From contig JBCNVI010000003.1 in NCBI GenBank assembly GCA_039630235.1, positions 124,001-188,000 on the forward strand: a stretch of DNA of 64,000 nucleotides. The letters are read 5' to 3'. This document shows, piece by piece, positions 17,276 through 26,525 of this stretch (positions are counted from its first letter, which is position 1; every line of letters begins with the position of its first letter). The notes below the pieces were generated by a model. It did not search any database and had not been told where the DNA came from. It was given only the letters and a program-made list of their open reading frames with translations. A program made the position numbers and the translations under genes. The DNA comes from Candidatus Hydrothermales bacterium. GTDB lineage: Bacteria; Hydrothermota; Hydrothermia; Hydrothermales; JAJRUZ01.

Positions 17276-18682
17276 GTGTATATAATTTTAAAATTTTCAG
17301 AAATCTTCACAAAAACAAAGAGAGTAAAAGAAAATTTTTTGAAAATTTTAGAGAACAACATAAGGTCAGCCTTTGAGAGGGAAAATTTTCAAGGTACTCT
17401 ATTTGTTGAAAGGGATAAGATTTTAATAATATCTGATAGTTATAATAACTTTTTTCAGAGAATTTTTGGTGTTAAAAAAGTTGTCGTCGCAGAAAGGGTA
17501 AATTTTGAGGAACTTAGAGATCTAAAGGAGAGGGTGGCAGAAATTTTTGGTGATAAGGTTAAAAATAATACCTTTGGAGTAAGGGTTAAAAGAAAGGGAG
17601 TCCATAGCTTCAGCTCTCTTGAAGCTGAAAGGGAAATAGGAAGTTTACTTGTAGAAAAGGGCGGTAAGGTAAATTTAAAAAATCCCTCAATATGGGTGAA
17701 ATTAGAAATAGAGGATCACAAAGCTTATGTAACTTTAGAAGAATTTGAGGGTGCGGGAGGTTTGCCCCTTTCTTCTCAAGGAAAGGTTTTATGCCTTGTT
17801 TCAGGGGGATTTGATTCCATTGTTGCCTCTTACATGTTAGCTAAAAGAGGCACAGCTTTGTCGTTTTTATTTTTTAACCTTGGAGGCTACTCTCACCTAA
17901 GGGGAGTTGTTGAACTTTTAAATTATTTTTATAAAAGTTATCTCTACGGAATCGAACCAGAACTTATCGTTTGTGATTTAAGACCTATAGTAGAAGATAT
18001 AAGAGGCGTTATACCCAGTTCCTATTGGGGTATTGTCTTGAAGAGAAGAATGTTTGAGATTGCTGAAATAATAGCAGAAGAGAGAGGTTTTAAAGTTATA
18101 GCAACTGGAGAATCACTTGGTCAAGTTTCTTCACAAACACTTGATTCCCTCTTTGTGATAGAAAAAATCTTAAAAAAAACTATTTGTCTTAGACCCCTTT
18201 TAGGTTTTGATAAAGAAGAAATAATAAATTTAGCAAGAAAAATCGGAACCTATGAGTTTTCAAGTAAAGTAAAGGAGTACTGTGCAATAGTACCAGAAAA
18301 ACCTGTTACAAGACCTAAACTTGAAGACATAGAAAAATTAGAGAATTTACTTGAAAAAAAGTTAATTCAGCTTATTCCAAAATCTGCAAGAGTTCTTTAT
18401 CCACCATACAAAATTGAGGAAGAAGATATCGAAATCGAGAAAGTTCCAGAGGGAGCAATTAAGGTTGACATAAGAGAAAAATATGGAGCTGAAAGTATTC
18501 TCTTTAATGCTGACTTAAGAATTCCAAAAAGTGATATTGATAAATATGATTTTGATAAGGATAAGATCTACGTAATTTTTTGTAACTATGGTCTATTTTC
18601 ACAAGAAGTCGCAATAAGACTCAGAGAAAGGGGCATAAGAGCTTACGCCTACAAAGGAGGAATAGTTAAATACAGAGGATAA
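17276..18682 (+). CDS. thiI: tRNA 4-thiouridine synthetase ThiI with C-terminal rhodanese domain
   Basis: ThiI adenylates U8 of tRNA and transfers sulfur to it. There is an N-terminal ferredoxin-like plus THUMP region (~1-165), a PP-loop motif SGGFDSIVAS near 178, and a C-terminal rhodanese-like domain with Cys436 in CNYGLFSQ, the expected persulfide carrier. The rhodanese extension is often missing in other phyla, so this is the full E. coli-like architecture at 468 residues. The start is GTG, 1 nt after the drg stop. The initiator tRNA in this window has U8, a possible substrate. Confidence 0.9.
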   Translation: MYIILKFSEIFTKTKRVKENFLKILENNIRSAFERENFQGTLFVERDKILIISDSYNNFFQRIFGVKKVVVAERVNFEELRDLKERVAEIFGDKVKNNTFGVRVKRKGVHSFSSLEAEREIGSLLVEKGGKVNLKNPSIWVKLEIEDHKAYVTLEEFEGAGGLPLSSQGKVLCLVSGGFDSIVASYMLAKRGTALSFLFFNLGGYSHLRGVVELLNYFYKSYLYGIEPELIVCDLRPIVEDIRGVIPSSYWGIVLKRRMFEIAEIIAEERGFKVIATGESLGQVSSQTLDSLFVIEKILKKTICLRPLLGFDKEEIINLARKIGTYEFSSKVKEYCAIVPEKPVTRPKLEDIEKLENLLEKKLIQLIPKSARVLYPPYKIEEEDIEIEKVPEGAIKVDIREKYGAESILFNADLRIPKSDIDKYDFDKDKIYVIFCNYGLFSQEVAIRLRERGIRAYAYKGGIVKYRG

Positions 18683-18698
18683 AATTTTTTAAAAATTT
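18682..18698. terminator. Possible bidirectional terminator between thiI and pyrB
   Basis: A perfect 8-bp AT-only palindrome around T18690 overlaps both convergent stop codons. It would give A/U hairpins with U runs in both directions but has no GC, so it is a weak candidate. Confidence 0.25.
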
Positions 18699-19626
18699 AT
18701 TCTCCTTTTATTTCACCTGTTCCTAATAGATAAAATAAAACTGCCATTCTAACCGCTACTCCATTTGTAACTTGTTCAAGAATTACACATCTTTTATCTT
18801 TTGATACCTCATAGTCCATTTCTACCCCCCAGTTAACAGGCCCAGGATGCATAATTATTGCATTTTCTTTGATAAGTTTTAGTCTATCTGTGGTTATTCC
18901 AAAGAATCTCCTATAATCCTCAAAAGAAGGTATGTAATTTGCGCCCCCTCTTTCCTTTTGTATTCTTAAACCCATGATAACGTCCATATCCCCTATTTCC
19001 TTATCAATATTTTTCAGTATTTTTGCACCAAGTTTTTCAAACTCATCAGGAACAAGGGCCGCAGGACCTGCCAAAAAGACTTCTGCTCCAAGCTTTAATA
19101 GACCAAAAAGATTAGATCTTGCAACCCTTGAATGAAGAATATCTCCAATTATAAGAACTTTTTTCCCCTTTAAGTCTCCTAGGTGCTTTCTCATCGTAAA
19201 AATATCTAGTAAACCTTGAGTGGGATGTTCATGAGTTCCATCACCAGCATTTACAACACTTGCACTTGTATTTTTAGCAAGAAAATGAACAGCACCACTG
19301 TAAGAATGTCTTACTACAAACATATCAACTTTCATTGCAAGAATATTTTTTAAAGTATCAAGTGTTGATTCACCCTTTTGAATTGAGGAAGCACTTGCAG
19401 TAAAGTTTATTACATCAGCAGACAATCTCTTTGCAGCTAGCTCAAAAGATAATCGCGTTCTCGTTGACGGCTCAAAAAAAAGATTACAGATTGTTTTACT
19501 TTTTAACGTAGGTACCTTGGGAATGGGCCTTTTAAGTATCTCTAGGAATTTTTCACTTAAATCCAAAATAGTCTCGATCTCTTTCTTTTCTAGCTCCCTT
19601 AAACTTAAAAGGTCCTTTCTTTTCAT
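18697..19626 (-). CDS. pyrB: Aspartate carbamoyltransferase catalytic subunit
   Basis: Condenses carbamoyl phosphate with aspartate in pyrimidine synthesis. At 309 residues it is complete, with the carbamoyl-phosphate motif [13 protein letters not shown] (~50-62), [12 protein letters not shown] (~135) and [13 protein letters not shown] near the C-terminus. No regulatory pyrI is adjacent. It overlaps hppA by 4 nt and is the last gene of its operon. Confidence 0.96.
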   Translation of the reverse strand: MKRKDLLSLRELEKKEIETILDLSEKFLEILKRPIPKVPTLKSKTICNLFFEPSTRTRLSFELAAKRLSADVINFTASASSIQKGESTLDTLKNILAMKVDMFVVRHSYSGAVHFLAKNTSASVVNAGDGTHEHPTQGLLDIFTMRKHLGDLKGKKVLIIGDILHSRVARSNLFGLLKLGAEVFLAGPAALVPDEFEKLGAKILKNIDKEIGDMDVIMGLRIQKERGGANYIPSFEDYRRFFGITTDRLKLIKENAIIMHPGPVNWGVEMDYEVSKDKRCVILEQVTNGVAVRMAVLFYLLGTGEIKGE

Positions 19627-21674
19627 TTAATAACTCCAATTTTGTTGTTCAAAGTGATTATTAGTGGTGCAAAAACAAGTGAAACTATGGCCATTAACTT
19701 AAGTAGTATATTTAGAGAGGGACCTGCCGTATCTTTAAAGGGATCTCCTACAGTATCGCCCTCTACAGACGCTTTATGAGCCTTTGACCCCTTCCCTCCA
19801 TAATTTCCAGCTTCTATGTATTTTTTCGAGTTATCCCATGCTCCGCCAGAGTTAGCCATAAAGAGTGCAAGGGGAACCCCAGTTACAAGAGAACCAGCAA
19901 GAAGTCCTCCAAGCGACTCTGGTCCTAAAATAATTCCCATTACAAGTGGTGTGAAAAAGGCAACAAGACTTGGAATTATCATACTTTTTAAAGCTCCCTG
20001 TGTAGTAATATCTACACATCTTGCATACTCTGGTTTTGCTTTTCCCTCCATAAGTCCTTGTATCTCTCTAAATTGTCTTCTCACCTCTTCTACTACAAGT
20101 CCTGCTGTTTTTCCTACTGCTTTTATAGCTGATGCTGAGAAAAAGAAGGGGATTATGCCACCTATGAAAAGTCCTGCTACAACCCTTGCGTCAAGTATAT
20201 TTAAATTCAGAGAAATCCCTGTAAGTGACCTTATAGTTTGGGAGTAAGCAGTAAAAAGGGCAAGGGCTGTTAAGGCAGCAGAACCTATAGCAAAACCTTT
20301 TCCAATGGCAGCCGTTGTATTACCAGCCGCATCTAAAGAATCGGTAATTTTTCTTATATCTTCTCCAAGATGAGACATCTGAGCTATACCACCTGCGTTG
20401 TCAGCTATTGGTCCATAGGCGTCTACTGAGACTGTCATACCTGCAATCGAAAGCATACCAATACCGGCAAGGGCAATTCCAAAGAACCCGCTTGATATAT
20501 ATGAGATAATTATTGCTATGCTAATTAAAATCACTGGTATAACAACACTCATCATACCTACTGAGACACCAGCTAAAATGTTGGTTGCAACTCCCTTTGT
20601 TGCAGCTTCTGCAATTTCTTCCAAAATCCTTTTATTGATCGTATAGTACTCTGTAATATATCCGATCAAAACGCCTACAAGAAGACCTGATAGTATTGCC
20701 CAATAAACTCTTAGATTTCCGTAAAAAGTTACTGTGGCTAAAAATGAAAAAATAGCAAATAGAATTGCTGAAACTAACGTAGCCCTTAAAAGAGAGGCAG
20801 AAGCGTTTTCTTTTGCAGTTTTAATTGTAAAAACAGATATTATTGAAGAGGCTACTCCAAGGGCAGCAAGGAAAACTGAAAAATAGACGCCCTTTAGATC
20901 GGCATTGGCAGCTGCTATTACCATACCTGAAAGTATTGATCCAACAAAGGATTCGTAAAGGTCTGCACCCATTCCAGCACAATCACCTACGTTATCACCT
21001 ACATTATCAGCAATAACTGCAGCGTTCCGGGGATCATCCTCAGGGATACCTGCTTCAACCTTGCCAACAAGGTCTGCTCCAACATCGGCAGCCTTTGTGT
21101 ATATACCTCCTCCTACTCTTGCAAATAACGCAACAGATGAGGCTCCCATTGAAAATCCTGTAAGTATAGAAACCACAAACTTAATATTTTCTGGAACGTC
21201 TTTAAAAACGTTTGTAAAAGTTAAAAATAAGACCGTTATTCCCAGGACACCAAGACCTGCAACGGTCATTCCCATAACAGATCCGCCAAAAAATGCAATT
21301 TTTAAAGCTTCAGAAAATCCCTTCCTTGCACCCTCTGCGGTTCTTGCATTTGCCCTTGTAGAAATACTCATTCCAAAATAGGCTGATAATAAAGAAAGTG
21401 TAGAGCCAGTAATGTAAGAAATCGCAGTTGCAAGAGAGTAAGAAATACCGTTATAGGAAAGACCTATAAGAATAAGGATCACAACAAACAAGATAAACCA
21501 TAAGATTGTTTTAAACTCCCTTTTTAGAAAAGCCATTGCACCTTCATAAATTGCATTTGAAATTTTTACCATCTCCTCATTTCCAGGCGAGTGTTTCAAG
21601 ACATACCTTGACATTAAGAGAGAATAAATAACTGCAGAAAGACCTATTAAACCACTTACAATGATAACTTCCAT
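19623..21674 (-). CDS. hppA: K+-dependent membrane-bound pyrophosphatase
   Basis: An integral membrane pyrophosphatase that pumps H+ and/or Na+ on PPi hydrolysis. It is 683 residues with ~16 hydrophobic spans. The substrate motifs [19 protein letters not shown] and [18 protein letters not shown] are intact, and a second Asp-rich site lies near the C-terminus ([16 protein letters not shown]). In the [16 protein letters not shown] motif Ala is present where the K+-independent class has Lys, so this is the K+-dependent class. Whether it moves Na+ or H+ cannot be told from what I see. It would recover energy from PPi made by the biosynthetic enzymes. Confidence 0.95.
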   Translation of the reverse strand: MEVIIVSGLIGLSAVIYSLLMSRYVLKHSPGNEEMVKISNAIYEGAMAFLKREFKTILWFILFVVILILIGLSYNGISYSLATAISYITGSTLSLLSAYFGMSISTRANARTAEGARKGFSEALKIAFFGGSVMGMTVAGLGVLGITVLFLTFTNVFKDVPENIKFVVSILTGFSMGASSVALFARVGGGIYTKAADVGADLVGKVEAGIPEDDPRNAAVIADNVGDNVGDCAGMGADLYESFVGSILSGMVIAAANADLKGVYFSVFLAALGVASSIISVFTIKTAKENASASLLRATLVSAILFAIFSFLATVTFYGNLRVYWAILSGLLVGVLIGYITEYYTINKRILEEIAEAATKGVATNILAGVSVGMMSVVIPVILISIAIIISYISSGFFGIALAGIGMLSIAGMTVSVDAYGPIADNAGGIAQMSHLGEDIRKITDSLDAAGNTTAAIGKGFAIGSAALTALALFTAYSQTIRSLTGISLNLNILDARVVAGLFIGGIIPFFFSASAIKAVGKTAGLVVEEVRRQFREIQGLMEGKAKPEYARCVDITTQGALKSMIIPSLVAFFTPLVMGIILGPESLGGLLAGSLVTGVPLALFMANSGGAWDNSKKYIEAGNYGGKGSKAHKASVEGDTVGDPFKDTAGPSLNILLKLMAIVSLVFAPLIITLNNKIGVIK

Positions 21675-21689
21675 TTTGATTGTTCCCTA

Positions 21690-22277
21690 CTATTCTTTTT
21701 GTCTGGGTTTTAAACCCTCCCTATTAAAGTTATTTATATAGTTTTCAAATTTATCAATCATACCTTCTTTTAGAAATTTTTCTATACCCTCTTCAATATA
21801 GGGAAAAACCTTTTTTTCAAGGAAAAAAAGTTCATCTTCACTAAATTCCTGAAGGACATAAATTTCAGCAGGTATATCGTAGTTAAATCCTATGCCAATT
21901 CTTAGTCTCATTATTTCGTCTGTCTGTGCATAATAAATACATGATCTTAGTCCCTTATGACCACCATCTGATCCCTTTTTTCTAAATCTTATTGCTCCAA
22001 AAGGTAAGTTTAAATCGTCAAGAAATATAATTAAGTTTTTTAAATCAAAGCTAGAAAAGTTTTTTAAATCTACTATAATTTTCCCATTTTCATTCATAAA
22101 AATAAGAGGTAAAATTCCAATAAAAAACTCCTTTTGCGCAAATAAAAAATTAAAGCCCTTCGGTTTAAATTCACAGGTTCTAAAAAAATAGCTTATAAAT
22201 TTATAGCCTGCATTGTGTCTTGTATTCAAATGTCTTTTTCCAGGGTTTCCAAGACCAAATAAAAAATAATTTATCAC
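21690..22277 (-). CDS. pth: Peptidyl-tRNA hydrolase
   Basis: Releases tRNA from stalled peptidyl-tRNA. It has GLGNPGKRHLNTRHNAGY with the catalytic His in TRHNAG (~20-25), LDDLNLPFGAIRFRKKGSDG (~90-110) and GGHKGLRS. It is 195 residues and full length. The 4-nt overlap with rplY and the rplY-pth order are typical of bacteria. Confidence 0.95.
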   Translation of the reverse strand: MINYFLFGLGNPGKRHLNTRHNAGYKFISYFFRTCEFKPKGFNFLFAQKEFFIGILPLIFMNENGKIIVDLKNFSSFDLKNLIIFLDDLNLPFGAIRFRKKGSDGGHKGLRSCIYYAQTDEIMRLRIGIGFNYDIPAEIYVLQEFSEDELFFLEKKVFPYIEEGIEKFLKEGMIDKFENYINNFNREGLKPRQKE

Positions 22278-22906
22278 TCCTTCTTTTTCTTTTCCTCACC
22301 CTTTTCTTCTTTAATTTCTGGAGCAATGATTTCCTGAGCAGTTACCTCTGTTACTCTTTTTCCTACTATAGTACATATTGTTTCATCAGGACTTTCCTCT
22401 ATCTTTATTCCCTCCTCTAATTTTATGTCTCTAACGTGAATACTTTCCCCGATATCTAAATCAGAAATATCTATCTCGATGTGACTTGGAATCTTAGATG
22501 GAATTGTTCTTATATGTAATTGATGAGCAAAGTGTTCAAGTATGCCTCCTGATTTTACTCCCTTAGCTTCTCCCTTTAATATTACAGGTACAGGAACAGT
22601 TATCTCTTCTTTTTCGTGTAAAATCTGGAAATCTATATGTATTGGATAACCGTAAAGCACATCTCTTTGGATTTCCTTTATGACAGTACTATACTTTTTA
22701 TCGTTAAATTCAATCTCGAAGATAACAGTTTCTCCGTGAATTTCACGCCAAATCTTTTCAAACTCTCTTCTTTCAAAGAATATGTGATAATTTTTTTCTT
22801 TTGCTCCGTAAACTTCACCTGTTATAAAGCCTTTTCCCCTTAGTCTTCTTGATTCCCTTGTACCAGTTTTTTCCCTTATTTTTGCTAATAATTTAACTTT
22901 TTTCAT
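22274..22906 (-). CDS. rplY: Large ribosomal subunit protein bL25 (CTC type)
   Basis: Binds 5S rRNA. At 210 residues it is the long CTC form: an N-terminal L25 barrel (AKIREKTGTRESRRLRGKG, ~8-26, and YPIHIDFQIL, ~90) and a C-terminal TL5-like domain (~105-190), ending in a Lys/Glu tail. A GGGGGAGG site precedes the ATG. It is in an operon with prs upstream and pth downstream. Confidence 0.94.
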   Translation of the reverse strand: MKKVKLLAKIREKTGTRESRRLRGKGFITGEVYGAKEKNYHIFFERREFEKIWREIHGETVIFEIEFNDKKYSTVIKEIQRDVLYGYPIHIDFQILHEKEEITVPVPVILKGEAKGVKSGGILEHFAHQLHIRTIPSKIPSHIEIDISDLDIGESIHVRDIKLEEGIKIEESPDETICTIVGKRVTEVTAQEIIAPEIKEEKGEEKKKKE

Positions 22907-22926
22907 TTCCTCCCCCTTTTAAACAT

Positions 22927-23862
22927 TTAAATAAAAAGTTCACTTATAGAGACCTCTTCATGAATTCTTTTAATAGCCTCCGCAAGTAGGCCTGAAATAT
23001 CTAATATTTCAAGTTTTTTAAATCTTTTATGGTGCGGTATAGGAATAGTGTTTGTAACTATAACTTTTTCTATAGGTGAACTCTCAAGTAACTCTTTACA
23101 GTTTTCGGATAAAAGGGCATGTGTAGCACAGACCCATATACTACGGGCCCCCTTTTCTTTTAAAACAACTGCCCCATTTGAAACTGTCTTACCCGTATCA
23201 ATTAAATCATCAACTATTAACAAATTTTTATCCTTTACATCACCAATTACATTTATTATTTCAGCAAGATTCGGCGCAGGTCTTCTTTTATCAAGAAGAG
23301 CTAAAGGTAAATTTCCTAACCTTTTGGCAAAAGCTCTTGCTCTATTTGTTCCGCCAACATCTGGCGAAACAACAACAAATCTATCGTTTGGTAAAACTCC
23401 AAAAAAATCTCTAAAGACTGGAAAGGCATATAAATTGTCAACAGGAATATCAAAAAATCCTTGAATTTGATCAGAGTGAAGATCGCATGTTAAAACTCTA
23501 TCTGCTCCTGCTGTCTGAATTAGATTTGCGACAAGTTTGGCAGAAATGGGAACTCTTGGTGCATCTTTTCTATCTTGTCTTGCGTAACCAAAGTAGGGCA
23601 CCACAGCTGTTACTCTCTTTGCCGATGCTCTAACAGCTGCATCAATTAAAAGTAAAAGTTCCATTAAGTTATCTGAGGGTGGATGAGTTGATTGAACTAT
23701 GAAAACATCACATCCCCTTATATTTTCTTTAATTTGAACTCTTATCTCACCATCTGAAAATCTTGAAACTTCTATGTCAGTAGGTTCTATTCCAAGTTTC
23801 TTACATATCCTTTCTCTTAACTCCCACGATGCTGTACCGCAAAGTATCTTTAATTTATTCAT
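22927..23862 (-). CDS. prs: Ribose-phosphate pyrophosphokinase
   Basis: Makes PRPP from ribose 5-phosphate and ATP. It is 311 residues, with FSDGEIRVQIKENIRG, the ATP loop PYFGYARQDRK, DLHSDQIQGFFDIPVDN, and the PRPP-binding loop VDDLIDTGKTV (~218-228). Complete. It heads the prs-rplY-pth-hppA-pyrB series and follows the TlpA-like gene of the next operon upstream by 14 nt. Confidence 0.97.
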   Translation of the reverse strand: MNKLKILCGTASWELRERICKKLGIEPTDIEVSRFSDGEIRVQIKENIRGCDVFIVQSTHPPSDNLMELLLLIDAAVRASAKRVTAVVPYFGYARQDRKDAPRVPISAKLVANLIQTAGADRVLTCDLHSDQIQGFFDIPVDNLYAFPVFRDFFGVLPNDRFVVVSPDVGGTNRARAFAKRLGNLPLALLDKRRPAPNLAEIINVIGDVKDKNLLIVDDLIDTGKTVSNGAVVLKEKGARSIWVCATHALLSENCKELLESSPIEKVIVTNTIPIPHHKRFKKLEILDISGLLAEAIKRIHEEVSISELFI

Positions 23863-23876
23863 TTAGCCTCTTTTGC

Positions 23877-24356
23877 TCATAAAAGAGATCTTATTTTATT
23901 CTCAAAGAAAACCTCATCTCTATAGCCAACAATTTTTTCTACTATCTCACCTCTTTTATTTATTATAAAAGTAGTCGGAATAGCTCTTATATCCCCAAAT
24001 TTTTTAACAACTTCCCTATTTCCCATCATAATAGGGTAGTTTATATTGTGGTCTCTAGAAAAACTTTTAACCCTTTCTAAGGCATTCTCGCCTAAGTCAA
24101 GCGATATGCCTACAATTAAAAGGCCCTGATCTTTATACTTATCATAGAGTCTAATAAATCCAGGAACTTCAGCTCTACAAGGTGGGCACCAAGTTGCCCA
24201 AAAGTTTATTAATATAACTTTTTTTCCAAGGTGTTCACTTAAGTTAAAAACAGATCCATCTATAGTCTCTAATGTAAAGCTTGGAGCCTTTTTTGGGGTA
24301 TTACCACCACACGCGAGTGTCCATAAAAAGATTAATGAAATAACTTTTTTCATCAT
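23877..24356 (-). CDS. TlpA/ResA-like thioredoxin lipoprotein
   Basis: A 159-residue membrane-anchored thiol-disulfide protein. The N-terminus is a lipoprotein signal (VISLIFLWTLAC, lipobox Cys at ~16). The thioredoxin fold has the WCPPC active site in NFWATWCPPCRAEVPGF (~50-66) and the cis-Pro in RAIPTTFIIN. It probably reduces periplasmic disulfides, but no cytochrome-maturation gene is nearby. It overlaps speD by 4 nt, an unusual partner. Confidence 0.88.
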   Translation of the reverse strand: MMKKVISLIFLWTLACGGNTPKKAPSFTLETIDGSVFNLSEHLGKKVILINFWATWCPPCRAEVPGFIRLYDKYKDQGLLIVGISLDLGENALERVKSFSRDHNINYPIMMGNREVVKKFGDIRAIPTTFIINKRGEIVEKIVGYRDEVFFENKIRSLL

Positions 24357-25120
24357 ATTTCACTCCTTAGGTTTTCTTCAATAATTTGTGAGAGTTTCTT
24401 AAAGAAGTTTTCATCATCTTCTTTAAAGCCCTCTTTAGAATTTGTTCTCACAATCAATTTAGCTATTTCTTCATCATTTTTAAATAAGGGGAATTGAATT
24501 TCATGATGTATACTGGGCTTTTTTTTATTTTTTCTTTCCTTTCCTTCTCTATTAAAAGAGTAAATAAATTTCCCTTCTCTCATAATACCGACAAATGAAA
24601 AATCTTCAAAATCTTCAATAAGTAAGTTTAGGATTTTTTCAACTTTATCCCTTTCGTTTTCTGTAATTAGATTTTTTATAGTTTTTAGGAAACTTTCCTG
24701 CTTGAGTTTCTTTTTATAGTGTCCCAGTTCCTCCTCCCATGTAATAATTGAGTGAAAGAAGATACGATCACCCTCTTCTAATCCTCTTGTAATTTCACTA
24801 ATATGGACATTTTCAGCTTTAAATTCTTGGAGAGCAAAATTAACTGCTGCTTCAGGATTTGAATGTTCGCCACATGTATATATATCAAGTGCAACATAAC
24901 TATATTCAGGCCAAGTATGAACTGAAATATGTGATTCTGAAATCACAATGACACCAGATACTCCCTGAGGAGGAAACCTATGAAATGATACTGCCCAGAT
25001 CTTTACATTTGCCTTGTGTGCCGCTTTTACAAGTATCTCCTGCACTTTCTCAACATTTCCAATTATTTCGGGGTCACAACCTGACGCCTCTACGATATAA
25101 TGCTCCCCGACTGGTTTCAT
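24353..25120 (-). CDS. speD: S-adenosylmethionine decarboxylase with an extra C-terminal domain
   Basis: A pyruvoyl enzyme making decarboxylated AdoMet for polyamine synthesis. Residues 1-~130 are a complete prokaryotic SpeD. The self-cleavage site is Glu62-Ser63 in ISESHIS, with His68 and Cys83 at the positions known from Thermotoga SpeD. The protein then continues ~120 residues to 255, where family members of this class normally end near 130. The extension has a helical linker and a mixed alpha/beta segment (FSFVGIMREGKFIYSFNREG, later EIAKLIVRTN) that looks GAF- or sensor-like. No speE is in the window. The leader carries the T-arm-like element and no clear Shine-Dalgarno. Confidence 0.9.
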   Translation of the reverse strand: MKPVGEHYIVEASGCDPEIIGNVEKVQEILVKAAHKANVKIWAVSFHRFPPQGVSGVIVISESHISVHTWPEYSYVALDIYTCGEHSNPEAAVNFALQEFKAENVHISEITRGLEEGDRIFFHSIITWEEELGHYKKKLKQESFLKTIKNLITENERDKVEKILNLLIEDFEDFSFVGIMREGKFIYSFNREGKERKNKKKPSIHHEIQFPLFKNDEEIAKLIVRTNSKEGFKEDDENFFKKLSQIIEENLRSEI

Positions 25121-25137
25121 CTTTATCTAAGTATCTT

Positions 25138-25148
25138 GGAATTGAACC
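25138..25148 (-). promoter_or_regulatory. T-arm-like leader element of speD
   Basis: The minus strand reads GGTTCAATTCC, a full match to GGTTCRANYCC, 17 nt before the speD ATG. The predicted transcript starts near 25163, so the element is about +16 to +26. No good Shine-Dalgarno lies between it and the ATG. Confidence 0.6.
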
Positions 25149-25169
25149 ATTTTAAGGTTATCAGTATTA

Positions 25170-25198
25170 ATATTAAGTAAAAAGAGACCAATTTTCAA
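25170..25198 (-). promoter_or_regulatory. speD promoter
   Basis: On the minus strand TTGAAA (25198-25193), a 17-nt spacer and TAATAT (25175-25170) precede speD. The leader is about 43 nt. Confidence 0.65.
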
Positions 25199-25200
25199 AT

Positions 25201-25229
25201 TTAAATAACACATTTTAGTTTAATATAAT
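25201..25229 (+). promoter_or_regulatory. rsmI promoter (predicted leaderless)
   Basis: TTAAAT (25201-25206), a 17-nt spacer and TATAAT (25224-25229) end 6 nt before the ATG at 25236. There is no Shine-Dalgarno. Confidence 0.6.
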
Positions 25230-25235
25230 TAAAAG

Positions 25236-25910
25236 ATGCAAAAAGGTGAACTTTTTGTGGTTGGAACTCCTATTGGAAATCTTGAGGATATAACCTTAAG
25301 AGCTTTAAAAGTTATTAAAGACTCAGATTTAATAATATGTGAAGACACAAGAAAAACGCTTATTTTACTAAAAAAATACAATATCGAAAAAAAACTATAC
25401 GCTTACTTTAAGGGACAAGAGAAAAAAAGAGCTGAGTATGTAATTGATGAGCTTAAAAAGGGCAAAAAGGTTTCCCTACTTTCTGAAAGTGGAACACCTT
25501 GTATTCACGATCCAGGAGTTTATCTTGTAAGGAGGTGTCATGAAGAGGGAATAAAAGTTATCCCAATTCCTGGACCTTCAGCACTTACCTCTTCGGTTTC
25601 TATATCAGGAATCGATGGAGATAAGTTTGTTTTTTTTGGTTTTCCTCCTAAAAAGAAGTCTGAAAGGGAAAAAGTATTTCTTTCTCTAAAAGAAGAGACA
25701 AAAACTGCAATCTTTTATCTACCGCCACACAGAATTGAGGAGATCTTGAAGGAAATGTCAAATCATATTGGAAACTCAAGGAAAGTTTTTATAGTAAGGG
25801 AGATGACAAAAAAATTTGAGGAATACTGCTACGGAACAATTGAAGATGCAATTTTATGGGTTAAAAACAAAAAGGGTGAGTTTACCATTGTAATAGAGGG
25901 TAAAAGGTGA
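25236..25910 (+). CDS. rsmI: 16S rRNA (cytidine-2'-O)-methyltransferase
   Basis: Methylates the ribose of C1402 in 16S rRNA with AdoMet. The tetrapyrrole-methylase fold motifs are GTPIGNLEDITLRAL (~10-24), CEDTRKT (~38), SESGTPCIHDPG (~78-89) and PGPSALTSSVSISG (~108). It is 224 residues, shorter than the ~280 usual, so the C-terminal helical domain is absent. It overlaps the next gene by 4 nt and begins a plus-strand operon through ino1 and tmk. Confidence 0.93.
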   Translation: MQKGELFVVGTPIGNLEDITLRALKVIKDSDLIICEDTRKTLILLKKYNIEKKLYAYFKGQEKKRAEYVIDELKKGKKVSLLSESGTPCIHDPGVYLVRRCHEEGIKVIPIPGPSALTSSVSISGIDGDKFVFFGFPPKKKSEREKVFLSLKEETKTAIFYLPPHRIEEILKEMSNHIGNSRKVFIVREMTKKFEEYCYGTIEDAILWVKNKKGEFTIVIEGKR

Positions 25911-26479
25911 AAAATCTAAAAAAAGCCTTTGAGGATAAAATTGTGCCCTTACTTAAATTTTTAAATAAAATTGGAGTGAGACCCCTACATCTGACTCTTT
26001 CAGGCTTTATCTTTTCCCTGATTCCTGCCATGTTCTACATAAAAGGCAAATTCTTTTTAGCAGGAATCCTTTTACTTTTATTTTCCCTCTTTGATACTTT
26101 AGATGGTGCTCTTGCAAGATATCAAAATAGTATAACTGACTTTGGTGCCTTTTTGGATTCTGTAACCGATAGAATTCAGGAAGCTACAATTTTTCTATCT
26201 CTTATATATTTTTATAGAGAGAAGCTTGCTTTCTTACTGATTATATTTCTCTCTTTTCTATTTTCTTTTCTGATCTCATATACAAGGGCAAGGGCCGAGG
26301 GTCTTAATTATAAAGTTAAAAAAGGCCCTATGGAGAGAGAAGAAAGGATAGTTTTCTTAGGTGTTTCATCTATAATTGGTGAAAAAGTTTTCCCTTATCT
26401 TTTAATATTATTTTTAATACTTGTAATAATTACATTTATTAGAAGAATGGATGAAGCCTACAAAATTATGAAAAAATGA
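25907..26479 (+). CDS. CDP-alcohol phosphatidyltransferase, probably inositol-phosphate lipid synthase
   Basis: A 190-residue membrane enzyme with the intact motif around DTLDGALARY and GAFLDSVTDR (~63-88), giving the DG, AR, G, D and D residues. Hydrophobic spans flank it. Its direct neighbour is myo-inositol-1-phosphate synthase, which suggests it couples inositol 1-phosphate to a CDP-activated lipid, as the phosphatidylinositol-phosphate and archaetidylinositol-phosphate synthases do. That substrate is inferred from the neighbour, not from residues I can read. The start is GTG, overlapping rsmI by 4 nt. Confidence 0.82.
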   Translation: MKNLKKAFEDKIVPLLKFLNKIGVRPLHLTLSGFIFSLIPAMFYIKGKFFLAGILLLLFSLFDTLDGALARYQNSITDFGAFLDSVTDRIQEATIFLSLIYFYREKLAFLLIIFLSFLFSFLISYTRARAEGLNYKVKKGPMEREERIVFLGVSSIIGEKVFPYLLILFLILVIITFIRRMDEAYKIMKK

Positions 26480-26483
26480 ATAA

Positions 26484-26494
26484 GGTTCAAGTCC
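26484..26494 (+). promoter_or_regulatory. T-arm-like leader element of ino1
   Basis: GGTTCAAGTCC matches GGTTCRANYCC exactly. It begins 5 nt after the stop of the upstream gene and ends 31 nt before the ino1 ATG, with AAAAGGAG between them. It is in the middle of an operon, and I see no clear promoter directly ahead of it. Confidence 0.6.
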
Positions 26495-26525
26495 CTGAAA
26501 CAATTAGTCTAAAAGGAGAAAACTA

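Noticed and set aside
17948-17958. A seventh GGTTCGATTCC on the minus strand
   Set aside because: It lies antisense inside thiI, far from any start codon, and is explained by the codons for an Ile-Glu-Pro run.
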